Shown piece after piece: positions 46,345 through 57,299 of a stretch of DNA of 64,000 nt. The notes beneath the pieces are model-generated. The model was not told the origin of the DNA. It did no database searches and worked only from the letters and a program-made list of their open reading frames with translations. The position numbers and the translations under genes were made by a program. Each line of letters opens with the position of its first letter. The stretch's first letter is position 1. This DNA comes from Rotaria sordida (taxonomy: Eukaryota > Rotifera > Eurotatoria > Philodinida > Philodinidae): positions 1 to 64,000 of the forward strand of contig CAJNOL010000656.1 in assembly GCA_905250125.1 (NCBI GenBank), in the 5' to 3' direction.

Positions 46345-46650
46345 GGTAGGCGACGGCAGGCCCCTCGATATGGCGGGGGCTAGCCCCCGGCACTTTTTGA
46401 GCGTGTCTGCGAAAATTTTCTTGCTATTTGTCTGCGAAATTTTTAGTAGCGCTTAGAGTTCGGATTGAAAGGGCCCGGCTGTCGCAGAGGTACTTCAGTA
46501 CGCCTAGAAAATTTTGTTGAAGACCTTTTTTTTTTTGCTCTTCACTTCTGACTTTTGGAAAATTAGGGGAGCATTTATGAGTACTGTCTGCGAAAAGTTA
46601 TTAGCCCCCGGCACTCTTGAAAACAATCGAGAGCCCTGGGCGACGGTAAT
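46345..46650. repeat. GC-rich element with repeated TAGCCCCCGGCACT
   Basis: GGCGACGGCAGGCCCCTCGAT at the left resembles the inverse of ATCGAGAGCCCTGGGCGACGG at the right. TAGCCCCCGGCACT occurs twice (about 46381 and 46602) and GTCTGCGAAA three times. GGGGGCTAGCCCCC is a local hairpin. It stands out as a GC island in AT-rich sequence and probably consists of element termini. Confidence 0.5.
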
Positions 46651-46880
46651 GCTAAAGATAAATCTGGAGATTCCGATTCTTGTTGATGAACTATAATCCT
46701 ATACCTATGCTATTACGTTTCGTTTGTTCTAAGTAAAATACTTCTGAGATTTTGTTTTTTTTTTTTTTTTGAATTCATCTCTTTAATTAAAACTAAATTT
46801 TCTTTATTTGAGAATAAAATCTTTCCATGAAAATGTGAACAGAAAAAAAAAACAATAAAGCAGTTGTTTTTTTTTTTTTG

Positions 46881-49800
46881 TTAAGAAAAATTTCGATCTA
46901 ATACAACAATTTGTTTTGGTATATAACCTTGTTGTCCATCACCACGTTTGACTAATCTCCAATCACCAATAGATTCTATTGGATTAATAAGTGTAACAAC
47001 TTCAGATTCAAGTACACTTATATCACCAACAAATTGTCTTTGATAATTTTCAATAACACGTAAACGATTATTTGAACGAAAAATTACGGGTTGATTATCT
47101 AAAATATTTATTGATAAATTTTTATGTGGAGTTAAATTTAATGTTTCATATGCATCTTTATCATATGTATAAAGAGATATATTTGAAATTTGTTGAGATA
47201 AAACTGATTCATCTTTTATTTGTGGACGAGTAAATGTTGCCGATTTAGTTGAACGTGAATTCTTTAAAATTTGTGGTTCATTATTTAAATAACATGGTCC
47301 AATCGATGAAATAAAATGACCTGGTTGTGATTTTGACATACTAGACGATCGATTATTGGTAATTGATAGACGTGAATAACGTGGTTTATCATAAATGCTT
47401 ACATTAAGTAAACTAATATTATTCTGAGAAGGTGATTCAAATAATGGATTAGAAGGTTCAAGTAAACGAATACAATAAATTGGTATAAAACCAGTTTCAC
47501 CAGTTTCAGGTATTTCAATAAATACCCAATTGGATATTGTATAAAGTGCTTTAACAGTTGTACCTAAAGAAAATAAATGTTTCACTTCATTTATTTTAAG
47601 TGATATGTTATTTTTTTTATGTGAAATTATATTTATTTTTCACAATAGAACTTAAGTTTTACTATCGAACGGAATAAATAAAATCATTATTTTATTAGAT
47701 TTTCTCCTTCGAAAGAACGAACACCTATTTTCAGGAGTATCAACTAGATCTTCGAAGAGGTCCCACCCTCTTGGCTCTCATACTGGATAGAATGAAGTCG
47801 ATAATCAATACTTTAAAGAATGATCTTTAAAAAAAATCCTCCACTGCTAGTGCTCATCGAGTGCAAGTTTTTTCAACCTGAAAAGTTCAACATTATGTCT
47901 TAATCTGACAAAGATACATCCCGAGATATGACTCACCAATCGAACTGATATTTTACCCATTAGTAAGCTCCGCGGAGACTAGTTGAAGCCTGTAAGAGTT
48001 CATCTCTATGCATTATTCTTAATAAATCTCGTGAACCTTTGAATGCCCTAAAAATTTCAGCCCAAATGAATGTGTTCTTCTTGAGATATTGAATATCCAA
48101 AAACGATCATTTATCGCAAGGAAAGGTAAGAAAGACCAATATTTTCAACAGTCGATATCTCAAGAATAACATATTCTATTGAGTGGAAATTTTGTCTGAG
48201 GTAAAAAAAAAACTCAATACAATTTTAATAACTTGAGAAGGACCTCTCCAGACTCACCTATGGGCAAAGTATCAGTTCCATTAGTCCAAGTCACACTTGG
48301 AGACCTTTTCTCGTGAGTTTTCAAGTCGCTCCGAATATGCTACATACTTTTTATTGATTTTTTTTTGTATTCTATTACTAACACATTTTTCAAACAATCT
48401 TGATCATGATCTTATAATAATTAAATTATAATTGACTGTTACTTTTTGAGTATAACTCGATGGATTCTACTCGCTGATATCAGTCATCGAAAGAAAAAGG
48501 GCAATATCACATGTTCCTTTCTTTTTTTCCAATTAACAAATCACCATGTCAATATCTATATAAGTTACACCCAACTTCCTATTTGTTTTCAATTAGATTG
48601 TCGAGTAGATATTGAACGAATAAAAACAATAAATCACATCTTATGTCTATCTATCTGTCTTTCATTATCGGCTTAGTTGTCTACCTGTGTACATGTCAAG
48701 ATTAACAATATATATATTGACTTAAAAATAAATGCATGAAAAAACTCTGTTAAATGAAATGAGAAAAAAAAAGCAATTAAACGGTAGTTCAATTGGATCA
48801 AATCGATCACCTTGTTTTTTTTTTCTCTTCATTTCTAAATCGAAAGAATTGTTCAAGCAGAACAAAGTGGATATATAATACCTTTTGTAACGGCAATTGT
48901 ATTCTTATTAAATTGTGTCGATTTAACATGTAACGGCTTATATGATTGCGAAATAATCATAGACAGATTGGCTGGTGATGTAGGCGTAGCATGAGACAGA
49001 TGTTCATAACTATTCATATTTTTTAACGGTTGTTCATGATTATCAACCGTTATACATTCCATATTTGATTCTACTTGAGTTGATAAATGATATGAATTTT
49101 TATTTCGTCGTTTTTTTGAACGCTAGTTTAATTAAAAATATTCAATAAACAAAAAGAAAAAAAGACAAGATTATTTAAAGTGATGGAAAAAAGTTTAGAA
49201 ACAACGATTTTTTTTTCATAATGTTAAGCACGTAGCTTCAATCCAAATAGTGATTTTAATAGCTAATGAAGCTTTTATCCAATACACTTTAGAGCAAGAT
49301 GAACAATGATGGCAAGGCTCTTAAAAAACCGAACACGATATTTTTCACGTTCTAGAAGACTTTGTCAAAGCTATTTTTGAACGGTGCCATCTTAAAGAGC
49401 ACAAAATTCTGAGCAAAGTGATGGATCACTGAGTTTTCTACGAACTTCTCGTAAAAAGTTACACGTATCACAAAAATCATGAAAAAGGCGTTTGTAGTCG
49501 ATTTTTAAAAAAATTTCGTTTTTTCATGATTTTTGTGATACGTGTAACTTTTTACGAGAAGTTCGTAGAAAACTCAGTGATCCATCACTTTGCTCAGAAT
49601 TTTGTGCTCTTTAAGATGGCATTGTTCAAAAATAGCTCTCATAAAGTCTTCTAGAACCTGAAAAATATCGTGTTCAGTTTTTTAGGAGCCTTACCATCAT
49701 TGTTCATCTTGCTCTAAAGTGTATTGGATAGAAAACTCCATTGGCTATTAAAATCACTATTTGGATTGAAGCTACGTGCTTAACATTATGAAAAAAAAAT

Positions 49801-50391
49801 CGTTGTTTCCAAACTTTTTTCCATCACTTTATAGTTTTATATAATCTAATTAATAATCATACAAATATATTAAATTTAGTTGATTTTTTTTGTGTTGATA
49901 ATGTCTCAGTTTTATCTGTTACAAATTCATAACATCCATCTTTATTAATCCGCTTACATGCATTTGTAAGTTCTAAAAAGAAATAGAAGAAGATCAAATA
50001 AATTTTTTCTTCTTAAGAAGATGTAAAACATATTGATAACATAATGTTTACAGAAATGATTAATTATATGTCATTTGAAAGATTCTCTTTTTTTTTTTTT
50101 GTTCATTTTCAAAAGAAGGATTATAGATTATGAAAACATTTTTAAACTCACTTAAAATATTACATGAATCCCACATGGCAATGAATGAATAAGAAGTGAA
50201 TGGAATTTTTTTTTTTTTTTTTTTCTGTTTTATATACTCAATAGGGAATGTATAATTATACCTATAGGTATATGAAAAGAGGCTCATTTTCTTCTTCTTC
50301 TTTTTTTTTCCTATTGAAAAATTTTACCTTTAATATGCTTACGAAATTGAAGGACTCGTAGAAGTTTTGTAAACGTTTTTGATTGATCCAT
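46881..50391 (-). CDS. Protein with two SH3 domains, 4 exons
   Basis: Exons 50328-50391, 49863-49972, 48882-49122 and 46881-47563 sum to 1098 nt, giving 365 residues. The first SH3 spans the exon 3/4 junction (about 118-175): NKNTIAVTKGTTVKALY, SNWVFIEIPETGETGFIP, IYCIRLL. The second is C-terminal (about 305-362): LRVIENYQRQFVGDISVLES, GDWRLVKRGDGQQGYIPKQI. A Ser/Asn-rich linker joins them. The N-terminal 60 residues are basic and match no family I know; RSKKRRNK opens exon 3. It is probably a cytoplasmic adaptor binding proline-rich partners; the family is not identified. It lies 439 bp downstream of the GPCR stop, same strand. Introns 2 and 3 contain palindromic elements. Confidence 0.85.
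47920..48285. repeat. Foldback remnant in SH3-gene intron 3
   Basis: TGATATTTTACCCATTAGTAAGCTC (about 47947) is mirrored imperfectly around 48254-48278 by GACTCACCTATGGGCAAAGTATCA. TTCTTGAGATATTGA (about 48080) is opposed by TCGATATCTCAAGAA (about 48151). It is aged and non-coding. Confidence 0.55.
49178..49829. mobile_element. Near-perfect foldback element, Tc1/mariner-type ends
   Basis: Ends AAGTGATGGAAAAAAGTTT and the inverse AAACTTTTTTCCATCACTT, flanked by TA on both sides (49176-49177 and 49830-49831). The arms of about 325 bp pair almost without mismatch through GTTAAGCACGTAGCTTCAA to a centre near 49505. The TA duplication and the AGTGATGG..AAAAGTTT terminus recall Tc1-like elements. 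It lies in intron 2 of the SH3 gene. The small number of arm differences implies a recent origin. Confidence 0.75.
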
Positions 50392-50451
50392 GTATTTCAA
50401 GAAATAATAATATTGGTGTCAAAAATAATCATTCTAATCAGTATAATGTCT

Positions 50452-50453
50452 CT
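50452..50453 (-). other. Orphan 3' splice site before the SH3-gene ATG
   Basis: GTTTCTTTTCGTTTACAG on the minus strand ends 60 nt upstream of the start codon at 50391, in the 439-bp gap after the GPCR gene. It is a candidate spliced-leader acceptor, possibly in an operon with the GPCR. Confidence 0.45.
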
Positions 50454-50830
50454 GTAAACGAAAAGAAACGAAAAGAGAAAGAAATAAATATTCATTACAT
50501 CTGCTTGTGTTTCTTTTTTTGGACCAATGAATGAAAGAGAAAGAAGACGAAAAAAAATAACAAAATGACCTTCAATAAAGTTCACTATGAAATAATTGAA
50601 AAAACAAAATTCATCTTATCAAATTACTCAAAAGTGATAATGAGATATAGATTTTTCTAATGATGAATATCTTCCATTGCTATCATCATATATATATATA
50701 ACGGTCAAGCGTAACTTTTTTTGTTTTCTATTGATTGATTTATCCTATGGGAATATGATTGTTATCAAAAAGCAAAAAAAAAAAAGTCACTTATTTTCTC
50801 TTTTAATTCAAAGAAAGAAAAAAAAAACAT

Positions 50831-53800
50831 TTATACAGTAACATCAAGAATTTCTGTTGAATTAGTTATATTTTGTTGACATAATAATTGTTCATTTACA
50901 CTATTAGATCGATGACGTTTTATCCATATATGTTCTTGATTTTGATTATTATCTATTAATGAATGATATGAAGAAGTTTTTGAATTTGGTATTGATTTTA
51001 AACTTGATTGATTCGATTCACAAACACATGATGATTGTCGTTTTGATGAAGTTAAAGATAATTTTTCTGTTTTAGCTATACGTTTTGATATTGTTTCATC
51101 AACCGATAATCTTAATGTTTGATCATCACCTGTTGATATATTTGATGTACGTTTTTGTTGAATTAACATTGATGGATTTCTTATCATACTAATTGTTGGA
51201 GAACTTACATACTAAACAAAAAAAAAATAAATAAATTATTATTACAAGATTTTTATGTGAATAGAAAAGAAAACTTTAGAAATTGATTCTGTTAATTCAT
51301 ATAATGAATATACTTGATTCATTTAAATACGGAAATAATAACAAAGATGTACATTTATCTTGAGAGGTACTTAGAAAATAATACATAAATTTAAAACATA
51401 GTATAGATTCAAGTGTGTATAGAGTTTCGAGAAAAGTATTTTTCCAGATGTTGTATGGAGTTGAATTTTTTTTGGAAATATGATTTAAAAGGAGTGTCGA
51501 AGTACAAGAGTGGAAATGTACATTCTCCGTCTACAAATAGTGTAGCAATAAACACGGGTCGAGATAAGGAAAAAGTTGAATATAGTGATTCCTAGAGGCC
51601 TTAGCAGAAGATCATGAAGGTAGTAGAGCAGTGCCCTACAATCTTGAAGGAAATTCATCCAATATAGTTTCCCTGTTGATAATTATTACGTTTTTCTTTT
51701 TTATGGTGGTAGAGCAGTGCGCACGTTTGTTTACGTCACGACTAGTCTCTTCTACTTTTTGCTCTGTATCTATGAGAGTTTTGACTCGTTGTCTATCTGT
51801 TGAACTCTGAAAGACAGTTCACTATCTGTTAAGCAGTCTATCTCTAATTGTAGACTGTAACAACTATATATATATATATATATATAGACTGATAACAGGA
51901 GGAAAAAACTCATACGGTAAAAATCTCGTAAATTATAAAGAAGATTAGAAGGAAAGGAAACTCTATGACGCATGACTAACAATAAGAGAAAAACAAATAT
52001 ACGGATATAATTATATAGATAACGAGGATTATTTTAAGAAACGATTAAACTCAAGATATCTGTCTTTCATTACGGATACTTATTAACAATGTGTAGGAGT
52101 TTTCAAATTGATACATGAATTTATTCGATTATATTATCCAAATAGTGATTTATATAAAGAATTTTCCAAAATGAAAATGATTGCTGGTTTTTTCAAGAAA
52201 AAGATTTCTGAAAAAATCAAAACTCAAGTTTTTCATCTCCTAAAATTCGAAAATAAAATTCTATTTGAATTACATAGAATGATATAGAGCAAATAATTCT
52301 CTACACAAAAAAAACAACATCTTTCAGCTTTCTACAACGTTTTTTTGACCAAGTACGGAAGACACAAAAATGGCGATGCCACAAGTTGTGCACAGATTAA
52401 AAAGATTCATATTTGTATTCTGAAGCTAATCACCTAGGAAATTGAAATAAAGGTAATACTTCATCGTAAGCTTAATTGAAACACTGTTAGCTCAACAGGC
52501 GGATATAAAAAGACTTTTTTTTGATCATCTGTATACAAAAAAAAAATCCACTTTTGTGACTTCTATAAGATTGATGTAGTTTGATCAATAAACGCTATTT
52601 GCGAATTTCAAGATATGAAAAACTTGAATTTCGAAGATCGTATCCTTGAAAAACTAGTAGTTATTTTCATCATTGAAAATTCTCTAGTGAACACTTGCAG
52701 TTCTCTAATATGCAAATTCATTGTGTTTTATATTTTAATCTTGAAGAGTTTGCATTAACAAATTTTCATTCTAATAGAAAGATTAACTAATTTTCTTTGT
52801 AGATAAAATTTCATTAAAAGAAAAAATAACTTTTTTTTTTGGTTTCTTACCGATTCTGTACTTTGAGAAAAATTTATTTCACGTAATTTAATATTATTTC
52901 GTTTTGTTGATTTTAATTTTAATGATAAATTTGATAAATGAGTAACAAACCATGATTGTACATTATCATCAATTCTATGTGATTGTCTTTGATTAATAGG
53001 ATGAAAATATTTTGAATTCATATCAATACTTAAATTTGATACACGTGTATGATATTGATTTCCATGTAAAGAATAAAATGATTGATTTGTTAATGAAATA
53101 TTATCAAGTGAATTTGAATTAATACGTCGTTGATGAGTTCTTGTTATTCGAAATTTTGGTTGAATAAAATATACACAATATTTATTTAAAAATGTAAAAT
53201 TTGAACGAAATATTGAACGAAATCGATCAGAAAAACAACAATATAATAGAAAATTAGATGAAGCATTTATAGCTACGAAACAATTTGCAAAATTATTATA
53301 AATAAGAACTTCGGATGTTTGAGCTGATACAGGAAAAATTGATTGAACTGTTAAAGATATTGCTTGAGGAATTTGACAAACAGTAAAAACAATAACAACA
53401 GCGACTAAAATAAAAAAGAAAAGATTGATTGATTGATTGATTTATATTTAACTTACTTAACATAATTGTTGTTTTTCTTTGTTCACTATGATTTCCTCGA
53501 TTATGTCGACGTAATAGAATACCTTCACGATTTTGACGTTGATCTTGTTTTGAACGACGAACATAAGAAATAAGAATTGTATTGAATATTATAAGAAGCA
53601 ACAATGGAATCCAAATAATAGCAAATCTATTAATTTCGAAAAAAAAAATACATGAAACAATATCAAGTAAAAATATTTATATTTACTATTCTAAATAATT
53701 ATACTGTGAAATTATCTTTTCTTTTTTTGAAATTCTACTAATATATATCAAATCTGAAATTCATACCGGCAGTGAACTGACAAGTTGTCGTCCTGTGGAT

Positions 53801-56800
53801 AGCGATATTTCACATAGTCAACTGTCGACAAAGTTTCACTACACATCCTCTATGAGATACTAAGAACGAAAAATTTAATAAACCACACCAGTCAGACGGA
53901 AATCCGTATCAGTATCGGCTTCATCTCTGATAGCTTGGATTAGATGAAATATGCATATACTTAAATGTAAGCATCGGAGATGGGCATGATTCGGATCTTT
54001 CTAAAGTAAAACTGAATTGAAAAAAAGAATTTAATTGAAATTCCATTAAAGGTAACGAAAATTGATAGGTTTTTGTTCAATATGTTCCTCATCTTTCCAA
54101 CGATTGTCATCTACAATCCTGCTTCTATAATAAAATACTTTTTTGTATCAACAGATCTCGCGGAGTCGCTTTCCTAATTATTCAAATCTTTGAAGAGGAT
54201 CAGAGACGTATATATACATCCAGTTTTAAATCAACTCCTAATTAATTTGTGTATACCTCTTATGATCTGCAGTAGCGCACAGATCGTCAATGTGTCACAC
54301 TGTCATCTGTATTGTAAGGGTGTGGCTGGAGAGAAGACTTACACTCACTCATATCCACGTTCAAAGTCTTAAGATTATCATAATGTAAAAAACTTTTAGA
54401 TAGTTTTTGATATCGATATGAACAAATATATCCTATCAAGGTTTCGAAAATTTCTTTTATTTTATTAGGCGTAATCCCATCCTCAAGAGATTATTTAATT
54501 AAGTAATAATAGCCTTAATCAATATATTTAATCAGAAATATGTCTATTTTTCAGGATTATCACCTAAAAATCAATGAAGATTGAAGTTAAAATGATTTAT
54601 ATATCTTTTCAATCCTTGAAATATAATTTTGAATACCAGAAATTGTCCTGATTTTCTTGAAAACTATTTCATTTATAAGTATTTAAAAACATAGGAATCT
54701 AATAAACGACTACTCTAGAAAGTTTGTTCATTTGCACATAACAGTATGCCCAGGATTTTCAACTATAATGCATACTGAGAAGTTTTTACGTACAAGAAAA
54801 CTGTGTAAAAATTAATTTTTAAGAGTACCACCTTAAAGAGCACAGAATTTTGAATAAAATGAGGGATCACTACATTTCTTAAGATTTTCTCTTAAAAAAG
54901 CTATAAACATCACAAAGTGAAATTTAATGTAACATTGATAAAAATCAGTTAAAAGAACACAATTTTTTGTTTCTCATAATGCATATAGATTTTTAAGAGA
55001 AGATTGAAGGAAATACGGCAATCTACTATTTTATTCGAGATTTTATGCTCTTTAGGATGGTACCTCTAAAAATTAATTTTAACATAGTATTCTGAAATTT
55101 AAAAACTACTGTGTTTGATTGATTTTTCAGTCAAAGTCACTATATACATTTAATCTAAATGTTTGATATCAGAAGAAAATATTATCATGTTGTTATTATT
55201 ATTATTTCTTTTTTGTGTTAAATAATATAAATCTATTCTTATTTTTGAAATTAAAAATACATACGTAACAAAATTAAAATAGATTTGATGATAAAGTAAA
55301 CTATTTCCTAATGCAGTTGGTGTAGCTTTAATATAACTTGTATAAATAATTGTATTTGATATATTTTTTTTTTCAATTATTCGTTCAAGTTTCATTTCAA
55401 ATGCTGATGGTAATGTACATATAAGTGATGCACATAAAACGCTTAAAATTATTTTTCGTGCTCGATATACTGTACACCATGTACGACTTTGTAATGGATA
55501 TGTTATAGCAACCCAACGTTCAACTGTAAATGTAACAGTTAACCAAACACTTGAATTTGATGAAAAATCTACTATTGGTCGACTTATTGTTAAAATTATT
55601 TCTGTTAATGATGTATCTTTAAAACAAGGATTTTGTAATGTATTTATAATAAGTGTTAATAATAGATAAGCAATATCAACAATAGCTAAAGCAACTAAAT
55701 AATTATTTGTTGATGACATTATCATACGACGTTTTGTTAAAACAATAATTGCTAGAATATTACCAGTTACACCTATGAAAATTAAAAAAATAGAAAACAA
55801 AAAAAAAAAAAAAGCTTTTAGTATAATGTCCAATCGATTTAAAATATGAAATATTATAGATTCATTCGATTCGTAAACTGAAATTCTATTCACATCAATC
55901 ATACATCTATTTGAGTCGAACCGTCAATCTGTGAAAAATCTTCGGGCAGGAAGAAGGAGAGTGTGAGAGTTCACAGTTTTTTTTTTGGGGGGTTTCGGTT
56001 CTGATCTAGAGAATTTATTCGTATCATATCTAAAAATAAAAATTTCTTCAATATTCTTTTTGTATTGTTTACTCGATGATTAAAACCTATTTAACTATAA
56101 TCTTTAGTTTCGATTGAGAGAATTTCAATCTCAACCATTTTCTCTTTCATATGAATGCCGCATATTTCACAAAGAAGATCATGATTTTTTTTTGGAAATT
56201 AATAATTATGATTTAATCGAAAAATTTATAATAATAATTATTATATTGATATGATATTAGATTCATTTTCTGAATGCTAGAAAAAAAACAATTTTTAATA
56301 TGTTCGAAGATTGATATATTTAAATCCTTTGGACAAGAATCTGATGATTAACAAGATGACATTCGTTGACTGAATTATCGTAAATATATAAAAATAACTA
56401 CAGTCAGAGAGATTGACATATTCATGAAGCTTTTGTTTCTTTCTCAATTCTATTAGACTAATAATAAAAACAAATATAATCAACACATATTACAATATAT
56501 TCAATTTTTCAATAGAATATATTCAGTTAAATATTTTATATATATATATATACAATCTCAATATATTAAATTGATTAATTATCCTAAGTAGATTCTCACT
56601 TAATAATAGAAAATATTTTTTCAACGAATTAATAAAATTCATCAGGAAATATTTTATTAATGTAATTCATTAATATGTCTAATAGTAATCTAGATGAAAA
56701 CAAAATAACTAATAAAGAAAAGTCGTCTTGAACATTGAATGCTGATTAAATTTCATAGTACTTCATAAGAATTCGTGTCTTATGCCTTTTATTTCGAGAA

Positions 56801-57299
56801 TTATAATTGTTTGAATAAATTATTTGAGTAAAAAATTGAATGATATAAATTTGATTTGAAATTTCACTTATGAAACTATTTCATTAGTCGGAATGTCTCT
56901 TTTTTCAAAAAAAAAAAAACAAACATAATTTACAATACTTCGAGAATGAATCATATTTTTCAAGTCAATCTAATAATTATTAAATTATTTCATCGGTAAA
57001 ATCTCAATTCAAATATATGTCATTCAATTTTTTATTAAATAGATTACTTAAGGTCGAAAATTTAATCAAATAATTATAACTTCAGAAGAAAAAGATATGA
57101 ATATAAATCCTTTTCTAGACTTTTACTAGTCTCCTTCGGATAGTATGTAAATATAATTAATTTTTATAAAATATTAATTACCAAAAAATGTTATAATAGG
57201 CCAAAGCCAATGTTTTGTTAATGTTCGAACAAAATATAGATTTGGATCAGTATTTTGTCGAGCTAATATTGATGCATTACAATAGACAAATCCGAACAT
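50831..57299 (-). CDS. Rhodopsin-class peptide GPCR (FMRFamide/sex-peptide-receptor-like), 5 exons
   Basis: Exons 57182-57299, 55265-55772, 53457-53626, 52851-53404 and 50831-51211 sum to 1731 nt, giving 576 residues. Seven membrane segments are readable: TM1 with GVTGNILAIIVL, TM2 NNYLVALAIVDIAYLLL, TM3 WLTVTFTVERWVAITYPL, TM4 IILSVLCASLICTLPSAF, TM5 FAIIWIPLLLLIIFN, TM6 VVIVFTVCQIPQAI and TM7 NCFVAINASSNFLLYCCF. DRY is replaced by ERW, CWxP by CQIP, and NPxxY by SSNFLLYC, as in FMRFamide and sex-peptide-receptor-like families. The disulfide Cys is in NPCFKD. The first exon is 1.4 kb upstream; it supplies KHWLWPIITFFG and joins TM1 in phase. Exon 2 also reads open 5' of its acceptor, so a start at about 55902 is a weaker alternative. 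The Ser-rich tail of about 270 residues is long. The ligand is unknown. Confidence 0.88.
54715..55140. repeat. Old relative of the 49178-49829 foldback
   Basis: Left arm TACCACCTTAAAGAGCACAG (about 54825) and the inverted CTCTTTAGGATGGTACC (about 55053) flank a centre near 54950. The same words occur in the young element (GCCATCTTAAAGAGCACA, about 49384), followed in both by GGATCACT and TCT..TAAAAA. It is therefore a diverged copy of the same family, in intron 2 of the GPCR gene. Confidence 0.6.

Larger units (their letters stand above)
44990..46880. other. Intergenic region SEPHS2 / SH3 gene (convergent)
   Basis: An AATAAAATAAAATC poly(A)-signal-like stretch near 45052 could end SEPHS2. 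The rest has no exon. It contains a pogo/Tigger-like small TIR element (46173-46317) and a GC-rich element (46345-46650). Confidence 0.55.

Noticed and set aside
55773-55902. Alternative N-terminus of the GPCR with a Phe/Leu-rich TM1
   Set aside because: It comes from an intronic poly-T tract before a TTTTCATAG acceptor; the exon at 57182-57299 joins TM1 in phase and gives a better sequence. Kept only as a weaker alternative.
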